Shown piece after piece: positions 10,067 to 20,954 of a stretch of DNA of 64,000 nt. A program made the translations under genes and the position numbers. The notes beneath the pieces were generated by a model, which searched no databases, was not told the DNA's origin, and saw nothing but the letters and a program-made list of their open reading frames with translations. Origin of the DNA: Sphaerolaimus hirsutus (lineage: Eukaryota; Nematoda; Chromadorea; Monhysterida; Sphaerolaimidae); the NCBI GenBank assembly GCA_964036195.1, contig OZ038451.1, positions 26,677,927 through 26,741,926 of the forward strand, read 5' to 3'. Each line of letters begins with the position of its first letter. Within the stretch, counting starts at the first letter, position 1.

Positions 10067-11308
10067 TAGGGTTCAAACGATATATTGTATCGAATATCGA
10101 ATATCGGATATCGACCTATTTTTAATATCGAATATCGAATATCGATATCGAACATTTTGAAAAAATATCGAATATCGATATCGAAAATTTTGAAAAAATA
10201 TCGAATATCGATATCGAATATCGACCATTTTTTCAATATATCGAACCTGTATTGTGTCCCCAAATTTACTTTTCATTTTCATTTTGAGATGTTTATGGTT
10301 GATCTGATGTGCTTATAGTATTGTATTTGATGAGTAAAAGTACAGTATTTATAAAGTCATTGTTGTTGGAGTGCTAAATTTGAAGCCAGAAAACGCTGAT
10401 ATACTTTTTTTTGCAACATGCCCTTAAGCAATTAGGTTAGGATGAACTGTAATATCTACCAATTGTTATTTGTCTGATACACTTTGATTAATCATGTTTT
10501 TCTTCTATTTTCTACCATTGAGTGATGTAAAGCTTGTTAAAATCACTTGTACCATTCAAATTTCAGTAAAGAGATGATTAAACATGTGTGCAACCAAGGA
10601 CGTAGCCAGGGGGGGGGGGGCGGGGGGGCGGCCGCCCCCCCCCCCTTCCCGGGTCGGACAAGAAAATATACCCGAAATGGTGCTTCCGTAAAGCGATTTT
10701 GTCGCCAGTCCGGAAAAATTTTGCGCGCAAGCGCGCATTTCGGCGCCGCACAGTAAATTTTAGTTATACCTGTGGTTTAGGACCAAAAAAGCACTGAAAA
10801 TTCGCCCCCGTCGCTGTATATGTATGTAAAATACATACAAGTACAGCACTATTTGGCGCCAATGCCAACGCCAATGGCGCCATGGCGTCGCGCCTATGAA
10901 TGGCGCTGGCGTCAAGACGCCTTTCCTTTACTACAGGGGTCAAATTTAGGGGGGGGGGCGCCGCCCCCCCCCCCCGTTCGCCGAGCTCCGTATACAATCC
11001 GCCCCCCCCCCCCGCTCAAAAATCCTGGCTACGTCCCTGTGTGCAACCACATGAAAATACAATATGCCACTTGAAATATGCCTTGCTATACCAAAAGCAT
11101 ATCGCAATATCGAATATCGAAAATATCGAAATATCGAATATCGACCATTTTTCAATATCGAATATCGATATCGAGGTTCCATATCGTATCGATATCGAAT
11201 ATCGAGTTTCAGAAAAAAATATCGAATATCGAATATCGATATCGAAAATTTTGAAAAAATATCGAATATCGAATATTGATATCGAAAAGTCATATCGTTT
11301 GAACCCTA
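10067..11308. mobile_element. hAT-like element with AATATCG arms, nest level 3, TSD CTCAGCCC
   Basis: Ends TAGGGTTCAAACGATAT and ATATCGTTTGAACCCTA are flanked by perfect duplications CTCAGCCC (10059-10066 and 11309-11316). Both arms are degenerate tandem AATATCGAATATCGAT words, which explains the Ile/Tyr/Arg-rich open frames there. Confidence 0.9.
10595..11039. mobile_element. hAT-like MITE (CAAGGACGTAGCC ends), nest level 4, TSD TGTGCAAC
   Basis: CAAGGACGTAGCCAGG and CCTGGCTACGTCCCTG lie between perfect duplications TGTGCAAC (10587-10594 and 11040-11047). Poly-G and poly-C tracts lie inside the ends. A close relative is at 32935-33379. Confidence 0.9.
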
Positions 11309-11678
11309 CTCAGCCCCCCCCCCCCCCCCTCTAAAATTTTAGCTACATAGTGACGGAATGGCGCCATGGCGCTGGCGCCATTAGTAGGCGTCACGCCATG
11401 GCGCTCTTGGCGTTGGCGTCAGCGCCATGGAACGCTGTATATGTATGTAAATATACATACAAAACAGCAAAAAGCACAACATTTTAAATGATTTGCGGCC
11501 ACATGGAGCAAATCTGATGATAATACCTAATATCTGGTGAAGAATGCGCGCTTGCGCGCAAAAATTTTTTACGCTGACGTTGAAAAAGTCGCATTTTCTG
11601 GTCACTTTCTGGTCTCGCCCCGGGAGGGGGGGCTGCAGCCCCCCCCTGGATACGGTCCTGATTTCGAGGAAAGACGGT

Positions 11679-12130
11679 AGTCATTTCGGAATTTCTTTTT
11701 CATAAAAAATTACTAAATAAATTGAGCCGCAACCCGGGTCGTCGACTCAAACTCATTGAAAAATGACCAAATCGACTCACAAACTTCCGCCCTTTTTCCG
11801 ATTTACTGCTCATTGTGATTCCGTCGGCAGAATTGTCAGCCACTTTGCAAATTTAATGTGGGGATCATCTCGTAAGCAGCAAATGTCGATAGCAATTTGG
11901 AACGTCTGGTAAAAAAAACGAATTATTTGTAAAATTATTTTTAACTGGTTATTGTAAAAGTAGAAAATTTTACAAAATAGAAAATAAAAGCGTATTCACT
12001 AAAAGAGCACTGAGAACAAAATATCATAACTATTTATAAAAGGGCGTCCAAGAGAAAGCAACGCAAAACACAGGTATTTACTGTTGTTTGCATTGGGGCC
12101 TTTTGCGGCAGGTAAAAAATACATCAAATA
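11679..12130. other. intergenic or intronic AT-rich sequence
   Basis: No supported exon or bounded repeat is visible. Confidence 0.4.
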
Positions 12131-12382
12131 TTAAGCAAAATAAATAGCTATCATCTTCAAACGCGGGCAATTTCGTACATGTCCATGTAAAAATGGCCCA
12201 TGTAAAAAAACACGCGCAATGCACCATTTCTCGCACAAAGAAAACTGGACAAACGTCGAAGGAACGAAATTCTGAGACATCATGAGATACAAGCAGATGT
12301 TCCCAAACGGCAGTTTATAGCCCAATAGCGACACCCAACCCGTGGAAAATACATTATACGCCTTGGGAAAAAAACCACCCAC
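12131..12382 (-). CDS. weak exon-like stretch, hydrophobic
   Basis: Downstream of a TTTTTTCCCAAG acceptor the minus strand stays open for about 80 codons (AYNVFSTGWVSLLGYKLPFG, then NICLYLMMSQNFVPSTFVQF) before a stop. The hydrophobic pattern would suit membrane segments and codon third positions look non-random. No donor, partner exon or family is evident, so it may be an old coding fragment or chance. Confidence 0.25.
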   Translation of the reverse strand: MGGFFPKAYNVFSTGWVSLLGYKLPFGNICLYLMMSQNFVPSTFVQFSLCEKWCIARVFLHGPFLHGHVRNCPRLKMIAIYFA

Positions 12383-13575
12383 ATGATGACTGGTTAGGCA
12401 GTTATAGCGCAGCAAAAAAACAGTGTTGAAGACAGAAAAATGTGTGTAGAGTGTGATGAAAAAACAACAACATTAGAAATCGATACAAACGTTGAATACA
12501 CTAATACAGATGTTGTGCCACTGTATTTATGTGCGTAGTAAGCAGCTGAAGGCAAATCGCATACAAATACAATACAACTGGGCGTATCTATTTTACAGTC
12601 ATTTGGTCACATGCACATAATGATTTCAACTGTACACGGAACGCAAAATCATGCACACACAACAGTATTTTACACGCCGGGAGCAAACCAATGTCAAACC
12701 GTATTTTACACGGCGCTACTTCGAATTACAAATTTTTTGACTTTAGGCGCCAAAAAATTATGAGAAACAACACGAAAAAGACAGTAATGTTTGTCGACGT
12801 CGCCATTACGCAGAAATGCACACACGACTAAATTGTAAATACACATTCTGCATTACGAAACATTACTATTTTGGACAAGTGCCAAAAATTGGAGAAATTC
12901 AAACACATGACGTTGGGCATCAGGCACAACGCACGCATAAAAAGCAAAAATTGACAAAAACAACTACTAAATACCAGCCGCTCAGAATACCTTCAACACT
13001 AACAACGAGAGAACTAAAACGTACACACCACAATCTTCAAACACAAACGCAAGGAAAGGACAAATAATATTACAGCAGGGCGAGCGCACCTGTGCGAACA
13101 TTACCTTTACCTGTGCGAAGTGATATAATCAAATATCGGCAACAGATTGCGTTAAATTTCCCCTCCGCACATCTATAAATTTCATTCATGACTCGATGAT
13201 TACACATGATTTATCTGCGTATTTAGGAGGGATAAAACAGAAAGTTGGGGCGGTACATTCGGTAGTAGAACAGGCGAATACAGGGAACAATTTTGTCACT
13301 TTGTCAAGTGTCGAGAGAAGTTGATTCTTACCGGAATGGGGAGTTTTGCTTGACACATTATTTACACGTAATATTTTCGCTTTTTTGTTCTTGACAATCG
13401 ACATCCTGCATATAAATAGAATTCGATCATAGATAGAAGCTCGAAATCTGCCATGTCCGCAAAAATAAAACGTAAACAAAAATTAGTAGCAACAATAAAA
13501 ATAATACCTAAAAAACGTCTGTACAACACGACGAATTATCTTCGCCCGCATCTCAAGCTGTCACCACAACAGCCA
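12383..13575. other. AT-rich sequence, nothing recognised
   Basis: Scattered short open frames without splice support. No tandem or inverted repeat stands out. Confidence 0.4.
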
Positions 13576-13746
13576 TATTTTTTCTAATTTTTACGCTCAT
13601 TCAAACGGCGCCGACCTAAATTCTGCCCGGCGGAACGAGTGTGCGCTTCCGGCTGAGGGATACATTTTTTGGGACACAAACGCGGCGGATCGAGCCACGT
13701 ATGAGGACTTGGCCTGCTGCCAAGTTCCCGGGCTGAGGATGACCGC
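13576..13746 (-). CDS. weak terminal-exon candidate
   Basis: After a GTCATCCTCAG acceptor one frame reads PGTWQQAKSSYVARSAAFVS and ends SAPFE before TGA. The composition is GC-richer than its surroundings. The other two frames are also open for 39-55 codons, so the frame is not certain and no family is recognised. Confidence 0.25.
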
Positions 13747-14376
13747 AGAATGCAATTAAGCAGCCAGAAATGGCCGCTAATAGTTGGAAATGGAAAAATC
13801 CCACACACTAGTTGACACACGTGTGTCAACTGGTCGGTGTCAACTCAGTTTTCGGCTTCACGTGTTGCAGAGCAATCTTCGATGCCTTTCGTCATGCTGT
13901 TTTATCGTCACAATCGTGTTTTATGTTCACAAAATCGGGTGTATCCAAATCTGTTGGCGTCGCGCCAAGTCTTCATACGGCACGATTCCCAACCTCAAAA
14001 AACTTCCTTGATAAACAGAATTATTCAGGCCCACGCTAACGTTCGTGGTATCGTTTTCTGTAACGTTGTGTTTCATAAGTGGACGTTGGAAGATACGTTA
14101 ATTGAATGAAAGATATCCGTTTGTTTGTCTGGCCGATCTTTTATCCGATCGTAATGTTTAGGTCATGTCGCTGTTACACTACAATACATTATACACCACA
14201 GGAATTTGAGAACTCTTGTAAATCTTTTTATGTAAGTTGAAAATTCCATCAACTACTGTTGGCGGCGATCAAAAATTGTTCATTGTGGTGAACTCAGATT
14301 CAACAGATGTGTTCAACACAGATTTATGAGTTTTACAAATATCGACGGTGTATTCATTAGTGAGCGCGGCCACAAT

Positions 14377-14540
14377 GGCCTCACAATCGCTAGTTGACAT
14401 CGACACCAAATGTCAACTGGTTCCGTTCACAATCCAAGGATTGCGTCTGAACGTCGTTCGTCCACTCGTCAGCAGGCTTTGAATCGGGATCGGCACCAGT
14501 TGACATTTGGTGTCGATGTCAACTAGCGTGTGCGGGGCCC
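14377..14540. mobile_element. fold-back MITE, CACACGCTAGTTGACATC family, copy 3
   Basis: Inverted GGCC...CGCTAGTTGACATCGACACC ends with AAT on both sides (14374-14376, 14541-14543), a 3-bp target duplication. An isolated end fragment of the same family lies at 13801-13845. Confidence 0.78.
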
Positions 14541-14769
14541 AATGCCGTTTCAATTCCGATTTGCGTGTATCCAAATTTGACGACTTTCGTAATAATTTAA
14601 TTTTTTTTGTAGTGACCTTTCGCAATTCACTTTGTTTGTTTTTATCCACTGAATACTAGTCTACCGTTTGGGTTCTGCAAAAACTGTTTAACTGCCGATA
14701 GCATATTTTTGGTGCGTTATAAAAATCCGCCGATCGATTCCCCACATCCCCTTTCCCAAGAATTTTTTT

Positions 14770-14930
14770 ACTTCGACCGCCCCACTTCGACATTTTGACT
14801 TCACGAACACTACGAATGCAGAACAAAACTAAAGTGCCGCAAAGTGGTAAAGTACTCTCCGTTTTAATTTTTATCTGCCTTTTTACTTTACTCTTAACTT
14901 TGCCACTTGCGGAACAGGCCCCAGATTACG
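14770..14930. repeat. degenerate CAGTTCCGCAAGTGG-type element
   Basis: AAAGTGCCGCAAAGTGGTAA at the left and CCACTTGCGGAACAGGCCCC at the right resemble the ends of the element at 46260-46985. The boundaries are eroded. Confidence 0.4.
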
Positions 14931-15013
14931 AATAGCTATACGTGCACTGGGTGATGTTCGAACACCGCGCCCGGTAATGCGCCATTAATCCGACTGCCGC
15001 ATCTACCCGAAGC

Positions 15014-15406
15014 CAGGGGCGTATCCAGGATTTTGGAGCGGGGGGGGGGGCTGCTTGTTTACGGAGGCCGGCGAACGGGGGGGGGCTCAGCCCCCCCCCC
15101 TAAAATTTTACCTACAGAATGGCGGAATGGGGCCATGGCGCTTGCGCCATTAGTAGGCGCCACGCCATGGCGCCATTGGCGTTGGTGCCAGCGCCATGGA
15201 ACGCTGTATATGTATGTAAATTTTTTGAGACACTTGCACACTTTTGAGTGTATTTAAAACGATTTTAAAACGATGGAGCAAATCTGATGATAATACCTTG
15301 GGTGGTGAAAAATGCGCGAAAAATACCTTTTCGGTCTCGCCCGGGAAGGGGGGGGCTGCAGCACCCCCCCCCTCCCCGCCCCGCCCCCCCCCTGGATACG
15401 GCACTG
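15014..15406. mobile_element. hAT-like MITE (CAGGGGCGTATCC ends), near-perfect TSD
   Basis: CAGGGGCGTATCCAGG and CCTGGATACGGCACTG are flanked by CCCGAAGC and CTCGAAGC, a 7 of 8 match. Same family as 6500-6913. Confidence 0.82.
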
Positions 15407-15825
15407 CTCGAAGCGCAATAGTGCCCCATTCTTTTGTAGGCATGGATCCGCAAGAGTATGAACGTGTAGTAGTAGGATTACTGTGGATACCGCGACGAAT
15501 CTTTCACGTGGGAAGTTCAATCTAATTTGTATTTTTTCGCATTAGAGATGCACTGCGAAAAGAATCAAAATTGGATTATGCCGACGCCCACCGCCCACAC
15601 TGAGGAACGGAACGGTCCCCCATTAGCATTGAAAATGACCAATTTCGAACCTTAAAGCGGCTTTTTCACGGCCTCGTGTGACGGCAAAAATAAAGCGAAA
15701 AAGTTCCATTATTCCAGAATAATGTGGGAAATAGTCTCACAATCTGGGAATGTTTTCCTCTGATGACAATGGTACTGCACGCACTAGTAAACATTATCTA
15801 TTTACGCCACCAGGTGGGTCGCCGG

Positions 15826-15986
15826 TAGGGTTCAAACGGGACCAGTTTTTCGGACCGGGACCAGAAATTTTCTAATGTCGGGACCGGGACTGGTTGGCAG
15901 GGTCCGGGACTGGCTTTTTTGAATTGTTGGGACCGGGACCGGGTCCAGGATTTGTCGAACCATGTACCGGGACCGTTTGAACCCTA
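15826..15986. mobile_element. short hAT-like element with GGGACC arms, TSD GTCGCCGG
   Basis: TAGGGTTCAAACGGGACC and GGACCGTTTGAACCCTA are flanked by perfect duplications GTCGCCGG (15818-15825 and 15987-15994). The 161-base body is GGGACCGGGACC-like. The end word TAGGGTTCAAACG is shared with 10067-11308 although the body text differs. A partial relative is at 63783-63950. Confidence 0.88.
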
Positions 15987-16220
15987 GTCGCCGGCCGGCC
16001 CCGTGCCGTATGGAATAGTGGGGGGAGGGGTGTCGGGTACATCCCCCAAAATTTCGAATTCTACCCCCCTCCCACAGCTGGAGATATAACGTCCAGCATC
16101 AAATAAGAAATGGTTGGCTAACTTGGCGTAGATGGTGTTTAAATCCCAAAGTTTGGGAACAAAATGCAGAAAACATGTTTTGAACACATTTTACTTTACT
16201 AGAATGAGGAGTCTGTCAAC

Positions 16221-17700
16221 TAAACACCTTCCCGATCAAGTCCGGCCGCCTATTTTTTTTTTCACTTCGCAGGCCATATCTCCAGTTGCGGGAGGGGTGG
16301 AAAACTAAAACTTGGGTGGTATATAGGCGCAACCCCCCACTACCCCACATGAATAGATGGGGCAGCGACGACTCACTATAGAGGGGGTCGCCATATATGT
16401 GAAAAAAGTTTGCAGCGTTTTCACTGTCCCGCACAGGTCCGGCCCCCGGTTGATTTCTTACACTGCGGGTCCCGTATCTCCAGCTGTGGGAGGGGCATAG
16501 ATCTAAAATTTTTGGGGATGTGTCGCCAACACTCCTCCCCTACTATACACTGGCCAGGCGGTTTTTGGCAACTCACCACAGTGTGGGGTGCAAAGTTTAA
16601 AATTTATTAAAATGTTACTGTCCCTCACAAGTCCAGCATCCAATTGAATTTCAAAAAATGGACACTTTTGTGTTGTTTTAACACTACTGTGGTTGACAAT
16701 GTGAAATAAGCATGAAATATCCTCTAAAAAATATCTTATCTGACCTAAAACTGGCCACCACATGAACCCCTTCCCCCAAGTGGATGACAAAAAAATCACT
16801 TTTTACAGTTTTTTTATTAGACACTTGAACGGCTGGTTTACAATAATTTATAGGGGAGGGTTAAAGGTCTCAAGTTGTGTAAACAATCTTACCTCAAAAA
16901 TGCCTTCATAAGAAAATTTGCTGGGGGTCAATTTCAAATTGTAAAAATGACATCATTGCAGGAACAAAAATAGGCAAAATTCACAATTTGAAATTCACCC
17001 CCAGCAAATTTTCTTATGAAGGCATTTTTGACGTAAGGTTTTTTACACAATTTGAAACCTTTAACCCTCCTCTATAAATCATTGTAAACCAGCAGTTCAA
17101 GTGTCTGATGAAAAAGTTGTAAAAAGTGATTTTTTTGTCACCCTCTTGGGGGTAGGGGTTCATGTGGTGGGCAGTTTTAGGTCGGATAAGATATTTTTTA
17201 GAGGATATTTCATGCTTATTTCACAATGTCAACCACATTAGTGTTAAAACAACACAAAAGTGTCCATTTTTTTAAATTCAATTGGATGCTGGACTTGTGT
17301 GGGACAGTAACATTTTAATAAATTGTAAACTTTGCACCCCACACTGTGGTGAGTTGCCAAAGACCGTCTGGCCAGTGTATTGTAGGGGAGGGGTGTTGGC
17401 GACACATTCCCAAAATTTTAGATGTATACCCCTCCCACAGGTGGAGGTTCGGCACCCGCAGTGAAAGAAATCAGTGGGGGCCGGACCTGTGTGGGACACT
17501 AAAAAAGCTGCAAACTTTTTTTGCACTTGGTGACCCACCCTGTAGGGGGTCGCCGCGACCCCTTCAATTCATGCGAAGTAGAGGGGGATTGCGCCAATAT
17601 CTACCCCAAGTTTCAGCTTCTGGCGCGTCCTAGAACAGGAGATAGGACGTCAGAAGTAAAATAAAAAATGGCGGGCCGGACTTGATCGGGAAGGTGTTTA
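16221..17700. mobile_element. 1.5-kb palindromic (fold-back) element
   Basis: The ends TAAACACCTTCCCGATCAAG and CTTGATCGGGAAGGTGTTTA are exact complements. Arms of about 0.7 kb remain recognisably inverted to a centre near 16950 (TTTGCTGGGGGTCAATTTCA at 16917 against its complement near 16990). It splits a CACTAGT-type MITE whose halves lie at about 16130-16220 and 17700-17805. No open frame of note. It resembles a fold-back transposon. Confidence 0.75.
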
Positions 17701-17811
17701 CTGTTGATAGCAATCAAAAATCATTCATTCTGGAAAACTCAAATGTGTTCAAAATATTTATGAGTTTCCCCCGTTTCGGTGGTGTACTAGTGTGTGTGGC
17801 CACATTGTGCC

Positions 17812-18001
17812 TGTGCACACTAGTTTTCAATTAAAATTTTATTAACTAATGAATCCGCATTGAAAACATATTAGTTTTCTTGAGTAATGTAAATCTCCAT
17901 CAACCGTAGTGAACGGACACCTCATTCTACAAAACTCAAATGCGTTCACACATACAGCTGATATATGAGTTTTTGAAATTTAGGTTGAAACTAGTGTGCA
18001 G
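17812..18001. mobile_element. MITE with GTGCACACTAGTTTTCA ends
   Basis: Inverted ends TGCACACTAGTTTTCAA and TTGAAACTAGTGTGCA. Interior TGAGTTTT and AACTCAAATGCGTTC words are shared with copies at about 14170, 36897, 58203 and 61862. Confidence 0.65.
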
Positions 18002-18349
18002 GGTTTGTTTTATAAAAATTGTATAGAAATTGTATAAAAATTGTTTTTTTGTTTTTATTTTATTCTTGTTTCCTTTTATTTTATTTTATTCCTAAAAGTC
18101 ATTTATAAAATAAAATGACACCATTTTACAAAAATTTTACAGAAATTTTACAAATTTTTTACGAAAAATCGGAATCATACATGCAAGGCGAGAAAAATGT
18201 CATAATTATACCTTCAATTGAAAAACATGTGACAAATGTTTCCATTACTTTACAAAAGCTGCATGCAGTAGGTATTGTTAGCTAACTGCAAGTGTAAACT
18301 AATAATTGATAACAAAGGTTTGCATTTCCAGTATAAGGGCTACTGGAGT

Positions 18350-18545
18350 GTGCTGGGTGCATTTGTCAAATGTAAAATGTAAAGTGTCAGTTGTCCTGAC
18401 AAATGTAAAGTAGTGTGAATTGTCATGCAAAGTGTCAAGAGTCATGTCAAATGTCAAGAAAAGTGGGAATTGTTATGACAAGTGTCATGCAAGGTGTAAA
18501 TTTATTTATTTTATTTTATTTTTTTCTGAGATTTTGCTAACCCTG
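18350..18545. repeat. TGTCATGCAAAGTGTCAA-rich repeat
   Basis: Degenerate repeats of AAGTGTCATG as in the arms of the CAGTCC family. The ends are not defined. Confidence 0.4.
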
Positions 18546-18969
18546 CTAGTGTGTGCGTGCATAATAAGACATAAAAATCATTTCCCATGATTGTGGTCAA
18601 GTCATTGTGAAAAATTCACCTTGTCACCGCTTGTCGGTTTGAGCGAGGCCATTTGCTTGTCACCAATAGCAAGGCCATGTCGTCACACACAAAATTTCCG
18701 ACAAATTTGTGCGTTGTCGTCACGAAATCTCAATTGACGACAAAAATCTATGTCGTCACAGGGAGTTCGTGTAAACGCTGCTTGAGGCAACAAAAAATAA
18801 CTTATACCCGTGACTTCACCACTCACTCAATTGTATTCATTCGGTGGTGGGGTCAAGTTACAGTCTGCAGGTGTCCGCGACCGCCCTCCGGTTGGCAATG
18901 GTCTATCGCGGCCTCTGCATTTACAATGGATGGACGTGCACTTTCCGCGCGGCCGCCGTGCACCGCATG

Positions 18970-19163
18970 TATACTCTAGCGACATTACACCTTACAATGA
19001 AATCTACCATAGCCCACCTGAATAAAAGAACAAATATAATTTTTTTTCATAATTTTTTATCAAATTGCCTTGATAAATATGATGAAATTTTTTGTATGTT
19101 TGTTCTTTTATTCAGATGGAATATGGTAGATTTCATTGTAAGGTGTAATGTTGCTGTAGTATA
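18970..19163. mobile_element. fold-back MITE with TATACTCTAGCGACATTAC ends, copy 2
   Basis: Near-identical to 1657-1850, palindromic, with CATTACACCTTACAATGAAA in both arms. It interrupts a GC-rich, CpG-bearing sequence (about 18860-19345) that may be a promoter or 5' exon. Confidence 0.75.
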
Positions 19164-19619
19164 CATATCGCATTGCAGGCGGCCCCGTCGCCGCTGCCAG
19201 CCGTATCGCATTGCATTGATGATGAGTAAGGCAATTTGGCCGCGCGCCGCTGCCAATCCACCTAGAAGTGCGCGCCGCTGCTTACAAACCCGCGCGTGGA
19301 TTTTTGTCCGCGTCGCGCACCGCCCACCACGGCCCCCAGGTCCATTAGTGTTGGGAATTTCATAATTTTAGGGTTCGGGTATCGGGTCCAAAAACGTTCT
19401 GGGTGAGTATCGGGTATCGGTTCCATAAATTTTGTGGGTATCGGGCTCCGGTGTGGGTATTGAGATTGGGTATCAGGTCGGGTTTTCAGTTCCAAATGTC
19501 AAGTATCTGGTAATAGAACTGTCGTGTATCGGGTATTAAAATCATCTGGTAATCATTGAATGACAACAATACAGCATGGTGTAGTGTATCTATCACAAGG
19601 TGTATAACTAAGTGCAAAT

Positions 19620-20954
19620 ACTGTATTTCCTCAAAATACCCCCAGGGGGTTTATTTTTTCAGAGTGAGAAGATCGAGGGGGGTTCAATGAGGGCGGTATT
19701 TCAAGGGGGTCGATTATTCTGTCAAAATTTATTTTGAAATTCTTGCTTGAAAGTACTAAATTGTTGTTTGTAACGTACCCAGATGTCGAAAAATGCAACA
19801 AAAACCACCATGTATAAGACTCTATAGACTTACGTAGGCACGTAGTACATAGGCACGTAGTACATAGGCAGTATAAACCCTGTTCTAACATAACACAGTC
19901 ATTGTTTTTAATGTATGTTCTGCATTTCCCAGATCACAAACAGTAGCTTTTGTCATTTACATTCTCTATACACTTAGTGATGGAAAAGCGCCAGAAAAAA
20001 TGGCGCCAGGCGCCAAGGGCGCCATGGCGCCATTTGGAAAGTGGGCGCCAAGCGCCAAGGGCGCCACAGAAAAAGGGCGCCAGGCGCCAAGGGCGCCATG
20101 GCGCCATTCAGAAACTGGGCGCCAGGCGCCAGGGGCGCCACGGAAAGAGGGCGCCAAGCGCCAAGGGCGCCATGGCGCCATTTGGAAAATAGGGCGCCAG
20201 GCGCCAAGGGCGCCAGGATAAAAAAGTGCCTACAACACCATGTGTGTGCTAAAAATGTTTCTACAGCACCATTGTACGCGCATTCACTTCTTAATTCGCG
20301 TTCTCCTGGATGTAATGAAAAAAAACAAGGCTAGCAACAATTTTTTTTTGAATAAAATCGACATCAAGAATTCAAACGCAATGGAAATTGTCATTTGACA
20401 ACAATCCATTCATTACAAATAGACCTTTCCAAACAATGTTTCCTAATTGCAACGATTTAAATCCGTTTATTTATGATTTTGCAAGTCAGACGGTCCATCA
20501 TTCTTGTCTTCTGATCCGTCAGACAGATCTGATGAACCGTTGGACGAAAGATTTCCACCCACTCACACAACTCCGTCCATTTTTCTGGCGAATTTAGATC
20601 ATCCACGGATGCGTTTTTCATTTTTTTTCGTTTACACAGCACTCACCGTGAAACCCTGCTGGCGCCTTTTTGGCGCCCTTCTAAAGCAGGGCGCCAGGCG
20701 CCAAGGGCGCCATGGAAAAAGGGCGCCATGGCGCCTTTCAGAATGTGGGCGCCAGGCGCCAAGGGCGCCACAGAAAAAGGGCGCCAAGCACCAATGGCGC
20801 CATGGCGCGACGCCCTTTGGCGCCCTCAAATGGCGCCAGCGCCATGGCGCCATTCCATCACTATATACACTATATTTGGGGGTACTTCGAGGGGGGGTTA
20901 CAAATTCATAGTGTCCATTTTGATGGGGGGGGGGGTGTTTTGAGGAAATACAGT
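19620..20954. mobile_element. ACCGTATT-type element, nested, itself interrupted
   Basis: The left end ACTGTATTTCCTCAAAATAC and right end GAGGAAATACAGT are inverted and TA-flanked. Arms of CCCCCAGGGGG and GGGGGGTTA type. It is split by the hAT-like element 19975-20863. Confidence 0.75.
19975..20863. mobile_element. hAT-like element with GGCGCC arms, TSD TATACACT
   Basis: TAGTGATGGAAAAGCGCCA and GGCGCCATTCCATCACTA are flanked by perfect duplications TATACACT (19967-19974 and 20864-20871). Both arms are dense GGCGCCAGGCGCCAAGGGCG text, giving artificial Ala/Arg/Gly-rich frames. Third nesting level. Confidence 0.9.

Larger units (their letters stand above)
9982..11660. mobile_element. hAT-like element (CAGGGACGT ends), nest level 2, TSD ATTTCGAG
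   Basis: Begins CAGGGACGTTTCCATGATTT and ends GGATACGGTCCTG. Perfect duplications ATTTCGAG are at 9974-9981 and 11661-11668. Same family as 6500-6913 but expanded by the element at 10067. Confidence 0.88.
9817..11678. mobile_element. ACCGTATT element split by three nested insertions
   Basis: The left part (from ACCGTATTTCCTCGAAATAC at 9817 to ATTTCGAG at 9981) and the right part (ATTTCGAGGAAAGACGGT at 11661-11678) are the two halves of one TA-flanked element. The remaining sequence is a hAT-like insertion containing two further insertions. Confidence 0.85.

Noticed and set aside
10066-11334. Ile/Tyr/Arg-rich frames such as those at 10085 and 11064
   Set aside because: Translation of AATATCGAT repeats in the third-level nested element.
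19950-20950. Ala/Arg/Gly-rich frames up to 135 codons
   Set aside because: Products of GGCGCC-rich transposon arms; both strands are open equally.
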